11,593 bases of DNA, from assembly GCA_964522845.1 (NCBI GenBank), contig CAZFZQ010000025.1, positions 1 to 11,593 on the forward strand, read 5' to 3'. Below are positions 1 to 5,067 of the stretch, one piece after another (position 1 is the first letter of the stretch; each line of letters opens with the position of its first letter). The notes beneath the pieces are model-generated. The model saw only the letters and a program-made list of their open reading frames with translations. It searched no databases and was not told the DNA's origin. The DNA comes from CAZFZQ01 sp964522845 (GTDB lineage Bacteria; Patescibacteriota; Patescibacteriia; GCA-002772895). The translations under genes were made by a program, and so were the position numbers.

Positions 1-2
1 AA

Positions 3-149
3 AAAGGCCATCCGGATTTGTGCCGCGAGATTGTAAATAATTTTGTAAAACAAGTCGGAGCGATGACGCCCATAAAAATAGAACAGCCGCTATCCCGGCT
101 GGACGCGAGATTTTTTGTCATCATTGCCCCCAAAAGTTTAACTAATTAA
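3..149 (+). CDS. infC: Translation initiation factor IF-3, C-terminal end (partial)
   Basis: The 5' end lies outside the window; only the last 48 codons and the TAA stop are visible. The reading frame beginning at base 3 gives KGHPDLCREIVNNF..., ending IIAPKSLTN. This fits the end of the IF3 C-terminal domain: the [R/K]G-x-P/E stretch, an amphipathic helix, then the last beta strand ending in a hydrophobic-APK motif. IF3 binds the 30S subunit, prevents premature 50S joining and checks the initiator tRNA/start codon. The identification rests mainly on these short motifs together with the position directly upstream of rpmI and rplT, the conserved infC-rpmI-rplT order. Only 6 nt separate its stop from the rpmI start, so the genes are almost certainly co-transcribed. 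Confidence 0.88.
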   Translation, partial: KGHPDLCREIVNNFVKQVGAMTPIKIEQPLSRLDARFFVIIAPKSLTN

Positions 150-155
150 ATTGAT

Positions 156-353
156 ATGACCAAAGCAAAAACGCACAAAGCAATTTCAAAAAGATTTAAG
201 ATTACCAAAACCAAAAAAATTCTGAAAAGAAAAAATGGCCAGGCCCATTTTAATTCCCGCGAATCCGGAAAAACCACCCGCAATAAAAGACGGGATATTT
301 CCATGGGAAAAGAATTTCACAAAAATATAAAAGAAATGATGCCGTATAATTAA
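156..353 (+). CDS. rpmI: 50S ribosomal protein bL35
   Basis: The product is 65 aa, the usual length for bL35, and very basic. The N-terminus MTKAKTHKAISKRFKIT matches the family pattern (K-x-K-T-x-[K/R]-[A/S]-x-x-KRF-x-[I/V]-T). It is followed by an RK-rich middle (KILKRKNGQAHFN) and the KTxRxKR stretch, then a short C-terminal helix. bL35 is a late-assembling 50S protein near the E site. The ATG at 156 lies 6 nt after the infC stop, with no Shine-Dalgarno motif in the preceding 'aattaaattgat'; translation may depend on coupling to infC. A 103-nt spacer dominated by a repeat array separates it from rplT. Confidence 0.96.
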   Translation: MTKAKTHKAISKRFKITKTKKILKRKNGQAHFNSRESGKTTRNKRRDISMGKEFHKNIKEMMPYN

Positions 354-371
354 TAACAGCTTGTAGGAAAG

Positions 372-452
372 TAGCTTCTTAGCTTCTTAGGAAAACGCCA
401 GTAAAAAATTTTCTTCCTAAAAAGCTAAAAAGCTAAAAAGCTAAAAAGCTAA
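372..452 (+). repeat. Two-armed octamer repeat array ahead of rplT
   Basis: The left arm (372-392) holds two copies of the 8-bp unit TAGCTTCT plus a partial TAGGA. The right arm (415-452) begins TCCTA and continues with four copies of AAAAAGCT. The arms are inverted relative to each other with one regular mismatch per unit (C opposite A), so transcript or single-stranded DNA could fold into an imperfect hairpin. The right arm ends 4 nt before the rplT ATG and no Shine-Dalgarno motif is present. Unequal copy number (2 versus 4) suggests replication slippage. It is one of five similar arrays in the window. Confidence 0.85.
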
Positions 453-456
453 TTTT

Positions 457-804
457 ATGCCGAGAGTAAAACGCGGAGTGATGCACTTGAAGAGAAGACA
501 TGGCCTTCTTAAAAAAGTTAAGGGTTATCGCCATGGCCGCAAAAAATTGATGAAGCTCGCCAGCATGGCTACGGTCAAAGCCGGCGCGCATGCTTTTCGC
601 GACAGGCGCGTAAAAAAGCGCACGAACCGCGGATTTTGGCAGATCAGAATCAGCGCGGCTTTGAAAGATTTGGGCTGGTCATATTCCAGATTCATGGGAG
701 CTGTAAAAAAAGCGAATATCGGATTGGATCGCAAGGTTTTGTCCGAATTGGCCGCCACCGAGCCCGCGATTTTTAAAAAAATTGTTGAGAGTTTGAAAAA
801 ATAA
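457..804 (+). CDS. rplT: 50S ribosomal protein bL20
   Basis: The product is 115 aa, typical for bL20. The N-terminus MPRVKRGVMHLKRRHGLLKKVKGYRHGRKK is the long basic extension that reaches into 23S rRNA. The globular half contains the family signatures DRRVKKRTNRGFWQIRI and LGWSYSRFMGAVKKANIGLDRKVLSELA. bL20 is needed early in 50S assembly, and in Escherichia coli and Bacillus it also binds its own operon mRNA as a repressor. ATG 457 is the family-conserved start (MPRVKRG) although it has no Shine-Dalgarno motif: only a tandem octamer array precedes it. The gene is followed by a strong intrinsic terminator that closes the infC-rpmI-rplT operon. Confidence 0.97.
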   Translation: MPRVKRGVMHLKRRHGLLKKVKGYRHGRKKLMKLASMATVKAGAHAFRDRRVKKRTNRGFWQIRISAALKDLGWSYSRFMGAVKKANIGLDRKVLSELAATEPAIFKKIVESLKK

Positions 805-811
805 ATTCAAT

Positions 812-842
812 AAAAATCGCTCGTCATTGACGGGCGGTTTTT
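812..842 (+). terminator. Rho-independent terminator of the infC-rpmI-rplT operon
   Basis: A 14-bp stem (812-825 with 829-842, two G-U wobbles) closes a 3-nt loop just 7 nt after the rplT stop. The 3' arm ends GGCGGTTTTT, giving the required U tract. Position, stem strength and T run all agree with an intrinsic terminator. Its loop and 3' arm also contain the -35 box of a candidate promoter for the next gene. Confidence 0.9.
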
Positions 843-855
843 ATTATGCTATTTT
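827..855 (+). promoter_or_regulatory. Candidate sigma-70-type promoter for the 96-aa gene
   Basis: TTGACG at 827-832, a spacer of exactly 17 bp, and TATTTT at 850-855. Transcription would begin near 862, leaving a short leader with a strong Shine-Dalgarno motif (AGAGGAGG) just before ATG 878. The -35 box lies inside the rplT terminator hairpin. The -10 box is only a fair match, so this is a prediction from spacing and position. Confidence 0.5.
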
Positions 856-877
856 TATGGAATAAGAGGAGGCGGAA

Positions 878-1168
878 ATGAGCTATCGGGATCCGGCGGG
901 ATTTTTTTGCACGGCGGAAATGTTGTTGGGGTTGATTCTAAAAGACAGGCGGATTGATCTTGAAAGGCACAAAGATTTTTTGAGTTTCTCTGTAAGAGAT
1001 CTTTATGAATCACTTTTTATTGCTGATCCCCAAAGAATACTTTTAATGTTGATTTGTTTGCCATATGATGACAGGGTGAAGGAAATCATAGAATTCGGCA
1101 AAGAAAACAATATTTCCGAGCAAGCGTGGCTTGAAGCGATAGAAAGACGGGCGCAGAACGGTTCATAA
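878..1168 (+). CDS. Hypothetical protein, 96 aa
   Basis: I do not recognise this protein. The start is well supported: AAGAGGAGG lies 6 nt before ATG 878, the strongest Shine-Dalgarno site on the + strand here apart from that of the gene at 7431. The sequence is soluble-looking and helix-rich: MSYRDPAGFFCTAEM, a hydrophobic stretch LLGLILKDRRIDLERH, then FLSFSVRDLYESLF, a hydrophobic ILLMLICLPY around residues 54-64, and a charged C-terminus (DDRVKEIIEFGKENN...WLEAIERRAQNGS). Two cysteines (11 or 12 and about 60) are not arranged as a metal site. The gene stands alone between two terminators with its own promoter candidate, so it is a monocistronic unit. It could be a small lineage-specific regulatory or toxin/antitoxin-type protein, but nothing in the sequence decides this. 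Confidence 0.72.
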   Translation: MSYRDPAGFFCTAEMLLGLILKDRRIDLERHKDFLSFSVRDLYESLFIADPQRILLMLICLPYDDRVKEIIEFGKENNISEQAWLEAIERRAQNGS

Positions 1169-1184
1169 CAGCCGTTCTTTTTTT
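1155..1184 (+). terminator. Rho-independent terminator of the 96-aa gene
   Basis: Arms AGAACGG (1155-1161) and CCGTTCT (1172-1178) form a perfect 7-bp stem followed by seven Ts (1178-1184). The hairpin overlaps the last codons and the TAA stop (1166-1168) of the gene, so its stem is partly coding. Confidence 0.85.
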
Positions 1185-1186
1185 GT

Positions 1187-1214
1187 AAAAAAAATCCGTC
1201 CTTTGCGGGGACGG
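1187..1214 (-). terminator. Rho-independent terminator of the 166-aa minus-strand gene
   Basis: Read on the minus strand, CCGTCC (1214-1209) and GGACGG (1201-1196) form a 6-bp GC-rich stem with a 7-nt loop, followed by ATTTTTTTT from the A run at 1187-1194. It lies 5 nt beyond the minus-strand stop. With the + strand terminator at 1155-1184 it forms a back-to-back pair between two convergent genes. Confidence 0.85.
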
Positions 1215-1218
1215 CTTG

Positions 1219-1719
1219 CTATTTACCGGCGGTTTGCGGCAAAAGCAGGGGATCGCGGCTGTTGGGCGATTCGGTGAGCATTTGGATTTCAGCTTCAGTC
1301 TGCGCAATCTCAGCTTTGAGCTCGGCAATGCGCCTGGTTTTTTCCGTAAGCGCGCCGTTCTCTCGGGCCGGTTCAATTGCCAGTCTTGAGAAAGAAAACT
1401 CTTCATCAGCACCGGGGCAGAATTTTACTTTCCACCCTAACGACCCGTATTTCTGCCAGAGCCAATTCAGTATCTCTATGTCATTCGTTCTGAGATCGTT
1501 TAGTATCTTTACCGCTTCATTGCCGAGACTTGATGTTGTGAATTGCGCCTTGATAAAAGAAGTTTTTCTAAACCAACCCCGTGTTATTTTTTTGTAATTG
1601 CGCGCGATTGCGGAATCTATGGCCGCCTCGAGGATGGCAATTTCTTCACCATGAGACTCGCGCCTTTCGTTTAAGAATTCTGCACGTTTTTGTTCCAGAT
1701 CGCCGGGCTTGATAGCCAT
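1219..1719 (-). CDS. Hypothetical coiled-coil-like protein, 166 aa
   Basis: This is the only credible minus-strand gene in the window. AAAGGAAG lies 5 nt before its ATG, a -35/-10 pair lies just upstream, and a terminator follows its stop. I do not recognise the family. Two charged helical segments bracket a more globular middle: residues about 5-42 (LEQKRAEFLNERRESHGEEIAILEAAIDSAIA) and about 128-152 (EKTRRIAELKAEIAQTEAEIQML), the latter with heptad-like spacing suggesting a coiled coil. The middle contains NYKKITRGWFRKTSFIKAQF, LRTNDIEILNWLWQKYGSLGWKVKFCPG. No signal peptide or membrane segment is seen. The pattern of a small globular core plus coiled coil is also seen in phage-derived proteins, but no phage gene is nearby. 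Confidence 0.72.
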   Translation of the reverse strand: MAIKPGDLEQKRAEFLNERRESHGEEIAILEAAIDSAIARNYKKITRGWFRKTSFIKAQFTTSSLGNEAVKILNDLRTNDIEILNWLWQKYGSLGWKVKFCPGADEEFSFSRLAIEPARENGALTEKTRRIAELKAEIAQTEAEIQMLTESPNSRDPLLLPQTAGK

Positions 1720-1754
1720 TGTCGCTTCCTTTCAAGGTGCGATTAACTGCCCAA

Positions 1755-1783
1755 GATATATCATACTTTTTTATATCTGTCAA
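1755..1783 (-). promoter_or_regulatory. Promoter of the 166-aa minus-strand gene
   Basis: On the minus strand, TTGACA (1783-1778) is a perfect -35 box. A 17-bp spacer follows, then TATATC (1760-1755), a 4/6 match to TATAAT. Transcription would start near 1748, about 28 nt before the ATG at 1719, with the AAGGA Shine-Dalgarno motif in between. Confidence 0.65.
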
Positions 1784-1811
1784 GGGTATTTTTTTATTTT
1801 AACTTTTTTGC

Positions 1812-1975
1812 TATACTATTATTATATGCCCAGTAAGACCAACTTTGATTTTCGCCGCTAAAGGCGGCGGGAAAAATCAAGTGTTTTTATTGGGTATGGA
1901 CTATAAAATTTAAAAAACTTTGTTAAAATTTTTAGATAATTATTTAAATATTTTCAAAGTTGTCTTACTGGGTAT
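1812..1975 (+). promoter_or_regulatory. Structured leader of the permease gene with candidate -10 box
   Basis: TATACT at 1812-1817 is a plausible -10 box, although the -35 region is only a T run. A transcript starting near 1824 would carry a long inverted repeat: 1826-1848 pairs with 1954-1975 (22 pairs, one bulged C and one mismatch or wobble). The right arm covers the first two bases of ATG 1974. Inside is a second hairpin with a GC core (GCCGC, 1854-1858 with GCGGC near 1864-1868) extended by TTGATTTT (1845-1852) against AAAATCAA (1873-1880). A partial copy of the right arm, TTATTGGGTATGGA (1887-1900), matches 13 of 14 bases at 1965-1978. An ATG at 1826 opens an 11-codon ORF (MPSKTNFDFRR) ending at TAA 1859-1861. 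Geometry suggests start-site control; function is inference. Confidence 0.55.
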
Positions 1976-3020
1976 GGAAGAGAAGTCGCAAAAAATAATT
2001 TACGACATAAGCTGGTCTGCCATATTAAAGGTGGTGGTTATTATTTTAGCCGTGTTTTTCTTGTTTTTAGTGAGGCACTTGGTTATTATTTTTATCGTTG
2101 CCTTAATTTTAGCAACGCTTATCAATCCTTTGGCGGATATGTTTGCCAGGCGGAGAATCCCGCGCGCCTTGGCGGTTCTTTTGATTTATATCGGTCTGAT
2201 CGGGCTTCTTGCCTTTACGCTCACCTTGCTTATACCGCCGCTTATTGAAGAGTCAGGGCAACTTTTGAAAAATTCATCCGGATATTTTAAGGATTTTGTC
2301 GGAAAAATTTCTTATTTTCAGGAATCAGGATGGGCTAAAAATTTAATCGGCGAAGGTGATGTCGGTGCCGGCGCGCTTCAGGCTAATTTCCCCAAAGCGT
2401 TAAGCGGATTTTTTGCAACGGTTACAGGATTTTTTGGCGGCATTGTAACTTTAATTTTGATTTTGGTGCTGGCTTTTTATATGGTGGTTGAAGAAGGCGC
2501 GCTTAAAAAATTTTTTCGCGATATCGCGCCATTATCATATCAGCCGCATTTGGTCGGCCTCGTAACGCGGGCGCAAAATAAAATCGGACTTTGGTTGCGC
2601 GGTTCTTTGGTACTGGGGATTGTAGTCGGCACTTTAGTTTATATCGGACTCACGATTTTGGGAGTGAAATACGCTTTGGTTTTGGCGCTTTTGGCCGGGA
2701 TACTGGAGCTTATTCCTTATATAGGTCCGCCGACTTCGGCTATTCCGGCGGTTTTTTTGGCTTTCGCGCAAGAGCCGATAAAGGGGCTGTTCGTTTTGAT
2801 TATGTATATCATAGTTCAGCAATTGGAAAATCATATCTTGGTGCCGAAAATAATGAAAACCGTGGTTGGCATTAATCCTATCGTGAGCATTTTGTCTTTA
2901 GGCATCGGTTTTTCCGTTGCCGGAATTTTAGGCGCGCTTCTGGCGATTCCTACGGCTACGGCCGCCAGTGTTTTTGTATCGGATTTTATAGAATTTAGAA
3001 AAAAGAAAAATACCATATGA
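1974..3020 (+). CDS. AI-2E family transporter (putative permease)
   Basis: This is a 348-aa polytopic membrane protein of the AI-2E/PerM-YdiK-type family, whose members export small molecules, peptides or ions; the substrate cannot be told from sequence. Hydrophobic helices lie at about 17-33, 36-52, 66-90, 150-172, 210-230, 233-255, 258-285 and 303-335. A soluble segment sits at about 91-148. Family hallmarks are GLWLRG (205-210), ELIPYIGP (245-252) and ENHILVPKIM (285-294). I chose ATG 1974 (MEEKSQKIIYDISW). A longer TTG reading from 1920 is open but would translate through the inverted-repeat leader and has no support. The gene overlaps the next ORF by ATGA at 3017-3020, implying translational coupling. 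Confidence 0.9.
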   Translation: MEEKSQKIIYDISWSAILKVVVIILAVFFLFLVRHLVIIFIVALILATLINPLADMFARRRIPRALAVLLIYIGLIGLLAFTLTLLIPPLIEESGQLLKNSSGYFKDFVGKISYFQESGWAKNLIGEGDVGAGALQANFPKALSGFFATVTGFFGGIVTLILILVLAFYMVVEEGALKKFFRDIAPLSYQPHLVGLVTRAQNKIGLWLRGSLVLGIVVGTLVYIGLTILGVKYALVLALLAGILELIPYIGPPTSAIPAVFLAFAQEPIKGLFVLIMYIIVQQLENHILVPKIMKTVVGINPIVSILSLGIGFSVAGILGALLAIPTATAASVFVSDFIEFRKKKNTI

Positions 3021-3766
3021 TTCATTTGATCCCGCTTTTTGAAGGGGGTCTTATTTTTTTAACGCTTGAAGTTTTTTTATTTAAGCCGGCCTCTTGGATT
3101 TACGCTATGGCCGCGATTACGGCGCTGATTTTTTTAGGCGCGCTTATCCCCAAACGGAAATATTCCAGCCGGCGCGATTTTTTTCATTTTATTTTTAATC
3201 CGCTGATCTTTGCCTGGTCGGCTTTTTTATTGCTTTTGTTTTTTGAAAATATATATTTCCGGCATTTTTTCGTTTTGGGCGTCGCGGCTTATTTGTTTTT
3301 TTATTTTGAAAATTTATTTTATTATCTTATCGGAGAAAAAGAAAAGAACGCGGACAATTTTTTGCGGATGACTAATCTGATGAATGTTGTCTCAATTTTT
3401 TTTCTTGCCGCCGGCCTTTACGGAGTGAAAACGTTTATCCAATTGCCCATCTGGCCCTTGGCCGCGGTTTTTTTCGTGTTTTCCGGCGCTTTGGTCTACG
3501 GCGTTTTGGGAATCGTGAAGCCGGCATTCCGCGAAATTATCTTTGATATTATCGTTTTATCGCTCATTATCATGGAGTTCTTCGTGGTTTTAAGTTTTTT
3601 GCCCATTGGTTTTTACGCCGGCGGCGCGATTTTGGGAATTATTTATTATATGATCGCCGGAATTGTCATAAGTTTTTTAAAAAACGCGGCCGCGCCGTAC
3701 AAGCGATACGTTATTGTCGGCGGGATTTTGCTCGCCATCGTCATCTTGACGGCGAGGTGGATGTGA
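3017..3766 (+). CDS. Polytopic membrane protein, unknown function
   Basis: The product is 249 aa, rich in Phe, Ile and Leu, with about eight predicted membrane helices. Approximate positions are 5-23, 27-44, 62-80, 83-104, 122-140, 145-166, 174-196 and 199-221, with a last helix at 231-246. Short basic loops such as PKRKYSSRR (45-53) and a charged loop GEKEKNADN (106-114) mark probable cytosolic sides. I do not recognise a named family and see no catalytic motif. The ATG overlaps the permease stop by four bases and the gene is followed after 16 nt by the HtrA-like gene. A shared role in the membrane with those neighbours is likely but unspecified. The helix-dense, motif-poor sequence would also fit a scaffold or accessory subunit. 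Confidence 0.82.
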   Translation: MIHLIPLFEGGLIFLTLEVFLFKPASWIYAMAAITALIFLGALIPKRKYSSRRDFFHFIFNPLIFAWSAFLLLLFFENIYFRHFFVLGVAAYLFFYFENLFYYLIGEKEKNADNFLRMTNLMNVVSIFFLAAGLYGVKTFIQLPIWPLAAVFFVFSGALVYGVLGIVKPAFREIIFDIIVLSLIIMEFFVVLSFLPIGFYAGGAILGIIYYMIAGIVISFLKNAAAPYKRYVIVGGILLAIVILTARWM

Positions 3767-3782
3767 TGTAAAGTTGCAAAAT

Positions 3783-4895
3783 ATGTTAAAAAATATCGGC
3801 GAAAAAATTTCTGTAAATTTTATCATCTGTCTGGGGCTGGGGCTTTTGGCGGCTTTGATTGGCAGTTTTGCGATTATCAGTTTTGTTCTGCCGGCCGACT
3901 ATTGGCTTGGCAGCAATAATGTATCCGGAAATAATCAGCAGTTTTTGAAGACGAGTTTGGGAATTAAGGCGTATGGCGGGTTGGAAGTATTCAAATTTTT
4001 AGACAGTACTTTGCCGTCCTCGGCCTGGATCTATCGGAAGAAATTGCCGGCCGCGCAATTATTGGATTCTTTGTATTTGGATAAGGATAAGCTCGGTTCC
4101 GGTTTTGTGCTGACAACGGACGGCTGGATTGTTTCCAACAAAAGCGCGCTTGGCGGGCAAAATGCCAAAGGACTGGCTGTGGCCGTGAAGGGTAAAATTT
4201 ATGACGCGCAATCAATAGTTTTTGATACTTGGACGGACGCGGTTTTTATAAAAATTAACGCGGAAAATTTGCCGGTCGTGGCTTTGGGTGACAGCGATTC
4301 CGTAAAACTCGGCGGCATTGTTTTTGGCGGCGCAAGTAAAGATAATTTTTGGGTGAGTTTTGTTTCGGGCGCGGATTCTTATCCCGAAAGCGCAAATAAA
4401 ACAGATGTTGTTTTATCTTCTGAAAAATTTGGGAAGAGAATTAAGTTGCAGGACAAGTCTTTACCGGTTGTAAATGGCGGACTGGTGGCGAACAGCAACG
4501 GAGAAATCATCGGGCTTATAATATCCGAACCGAAAGGAAATTTTGTTTTGCCGGTAAATTATTTTAAAAATTTGGTTTCTGATGTTTTGAAAAATAAAAA
4601 AATCGCGCGGCCGTATCTGGGCGTCTCTTACATAGATCTGAATGCGGCGCTGGGGACGGTATTGCCCAATTCGGGAAGCGGCACTTACGTGCGATCGTCC
4701 GCCGCCGCCTCTCCTGCCTACAAAGCCGGGATCAAAGCCGGCGATATTATCACGGGCGTGGATGACGAAAGATTTAACGAAAATAAGGATTTGTCGGAAA
4801 TTATTTCAGAATATAAATCAGGCGATAAAATAAATATTAAAGTTGTCCGCGATGGAAAAGAAATGGGCGTTGACGTTATCTTGGGCGGGATGTAA
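3783..4895 (+). CDS. Membrane-anchored HtrA-like protein with PDZ domain, apparently catalytically dead
   Basis: The 370-aa protein has one N-terminal membrane helix (about 11-36), a linker, a trypsin-like fold (about 100-265) and a C-terminal PDZ domain (about 275-370: RPYLGVSY...AGIKAGDIITGVDDE...IKVVRDGKE). The protease fold is recognisable from GSGFVLTTDGWIVSN (106-119), TDAVFIKI (151-158), LPVVALGDSDSVKLGG and NGEIIGL. However, the TNxHV position of HtrA reads SNKSAL, so the catalytic His is Ser121. The GNSGGPL position reads VVNGGLV, so the nucleophile is Asn231. Only the Asp (152) remains. In active HtrA proteins this anchored domain degrades or refolds envelope proteins; here I infer a binding or scaffolding role. 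ATG 3783 was preferred to an in-frame TTG at 3774. Neither has a good Shine-Dalgarno site. Confidence 0.85.
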   Translation: MLKNIGEKISVNFIICLGLGLLAALIGSFAIISFVLPADYWLGSNNVSGNNQQFLKTSLGIKAYGGLEVFKFLDSTLPSSAWIYRKKLPAAQLLDSLYLDKDKLGSGFVLTTDGWIVSNKSALGGQNAKGLAVAVKGKIYDAQSIVFDTWTDAVFIKINAENLPVVALGDSDSVKLGGIVFGGASKDNFWVSFVSGADSYPESANKTDVVLSSEKFGKRIKLQDKSLPVVNGGLVANSNGEIIGLIISEPKGNFVLPVNYFKNLVSDVLKNKKIARPYLGVSYIDLNAALGTVLPNSGSGTYVRSSAAASPAYKAGIKAGDIITGVDDERFNENKDLSEIISEYKSGDKINIKVVRDGKEMGVDVILGGM

Positions 4896-4899
4896 AGAT

Positions 4900-4928
4900 T
4901 TGACACTTTTTATGATATATGATAATGT
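4900..4928 (+). promoter_or_regulatory. Promoter for nusA and downstream genes
   Basis: A perfect TTGACA (4900-4905) lies 5 nt after the HtrA-like gene's stop. An exact 17-bp spacer and TAATGT (4923-4928, 4/6 to TATAAT) follow. Transcription would start near 4935, giving a leader of about 130 nt before nusA that contains a hairpin and a two-armed repeat array. Confidence 0.72.
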
Positions 4929-4939
4929 ATTAGTATTAC

Positions 4940-4967
4940 GGCTGGTTCAATGGAACTGGCCATTTTA
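4940..4967 (+). terminator. Hairpin at the start of the nusA leader, possible weak terminator
   Basis: GGCTGGTTC (4940-4948) and GAACTGGCC (4953-4961) pair over 9 bp with two G-U wobbles and a 4-nt loop, followed by ATTTTAAT. It could stop read-through from the 1974-4895 operon. Because it lies about 5 nt after the predicted nusA transcription start it would also sit at the 5' end of the nusA mRNA. The T run is short, so a structural or attenuation role is equally possible. Confidence 0.4.
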
Positions 4968-4974
4968 ATAATAA

Positions 4975-5064
4975 ATTAGGTCTATAGGTGATTAGGCGGA
5001 TAGGTTAATAGGGGGATTCTCTGTAACCTACTAACCTAACAACCTACTAACCCAACAACCTATC
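4975..5064 (+). repeat. Two-armed TAGGTT-type repeat array ahead of nusA
   Basis: The left arm (about 4976-5015) is a degenerate series of TAGGT/TAGG units spaced 7-9 bp (TTAGGTC, TATAGGTG, ATTAGGCGG, ATAGGTTA, ATAGGG). The right arm (about 5025-5064) is a series of complementary CCTA/ACCTA units (AACCTAC, TAACCTA, ACAACCT, ACTAACC). The arms can fold on each other with many possible registers. The right arm ends within a few bases of ATG 5068. A 12-nt stretch TAGGTTAATAGG (5001-5012) recurs exactly at 10021-10032 in the groEL array. Confidence 0.85.
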
Positions 5065-5067
5065 AGT

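Noticed and set aside
372..452. CRISPR-like array before rplT
   Set aside because: Units are only 8 bp and directly adjacent, with no spacers and no cas genes in the window.
1920..1973. TTG start giving an 18-residue longer permease
   Set aside because: The extension translates the inverted-repeat leader and has no Shine-Dalgarno site; ATG 1974 gives a family-like N-terminus.
2591..2875. 94-codon + strand frame inside the permease gene
   Set aside because: It is fully inside the AI-2E coding sequence in another frame, with no initiation signal or recognisable product.
4940..4965. tRNA T-arm-like sequence (CTGGTTCAATGGAACTGG)
   Set aside because: No acceptor, D or anticodon arms can be drawn around it. 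It is a simple hairpin.
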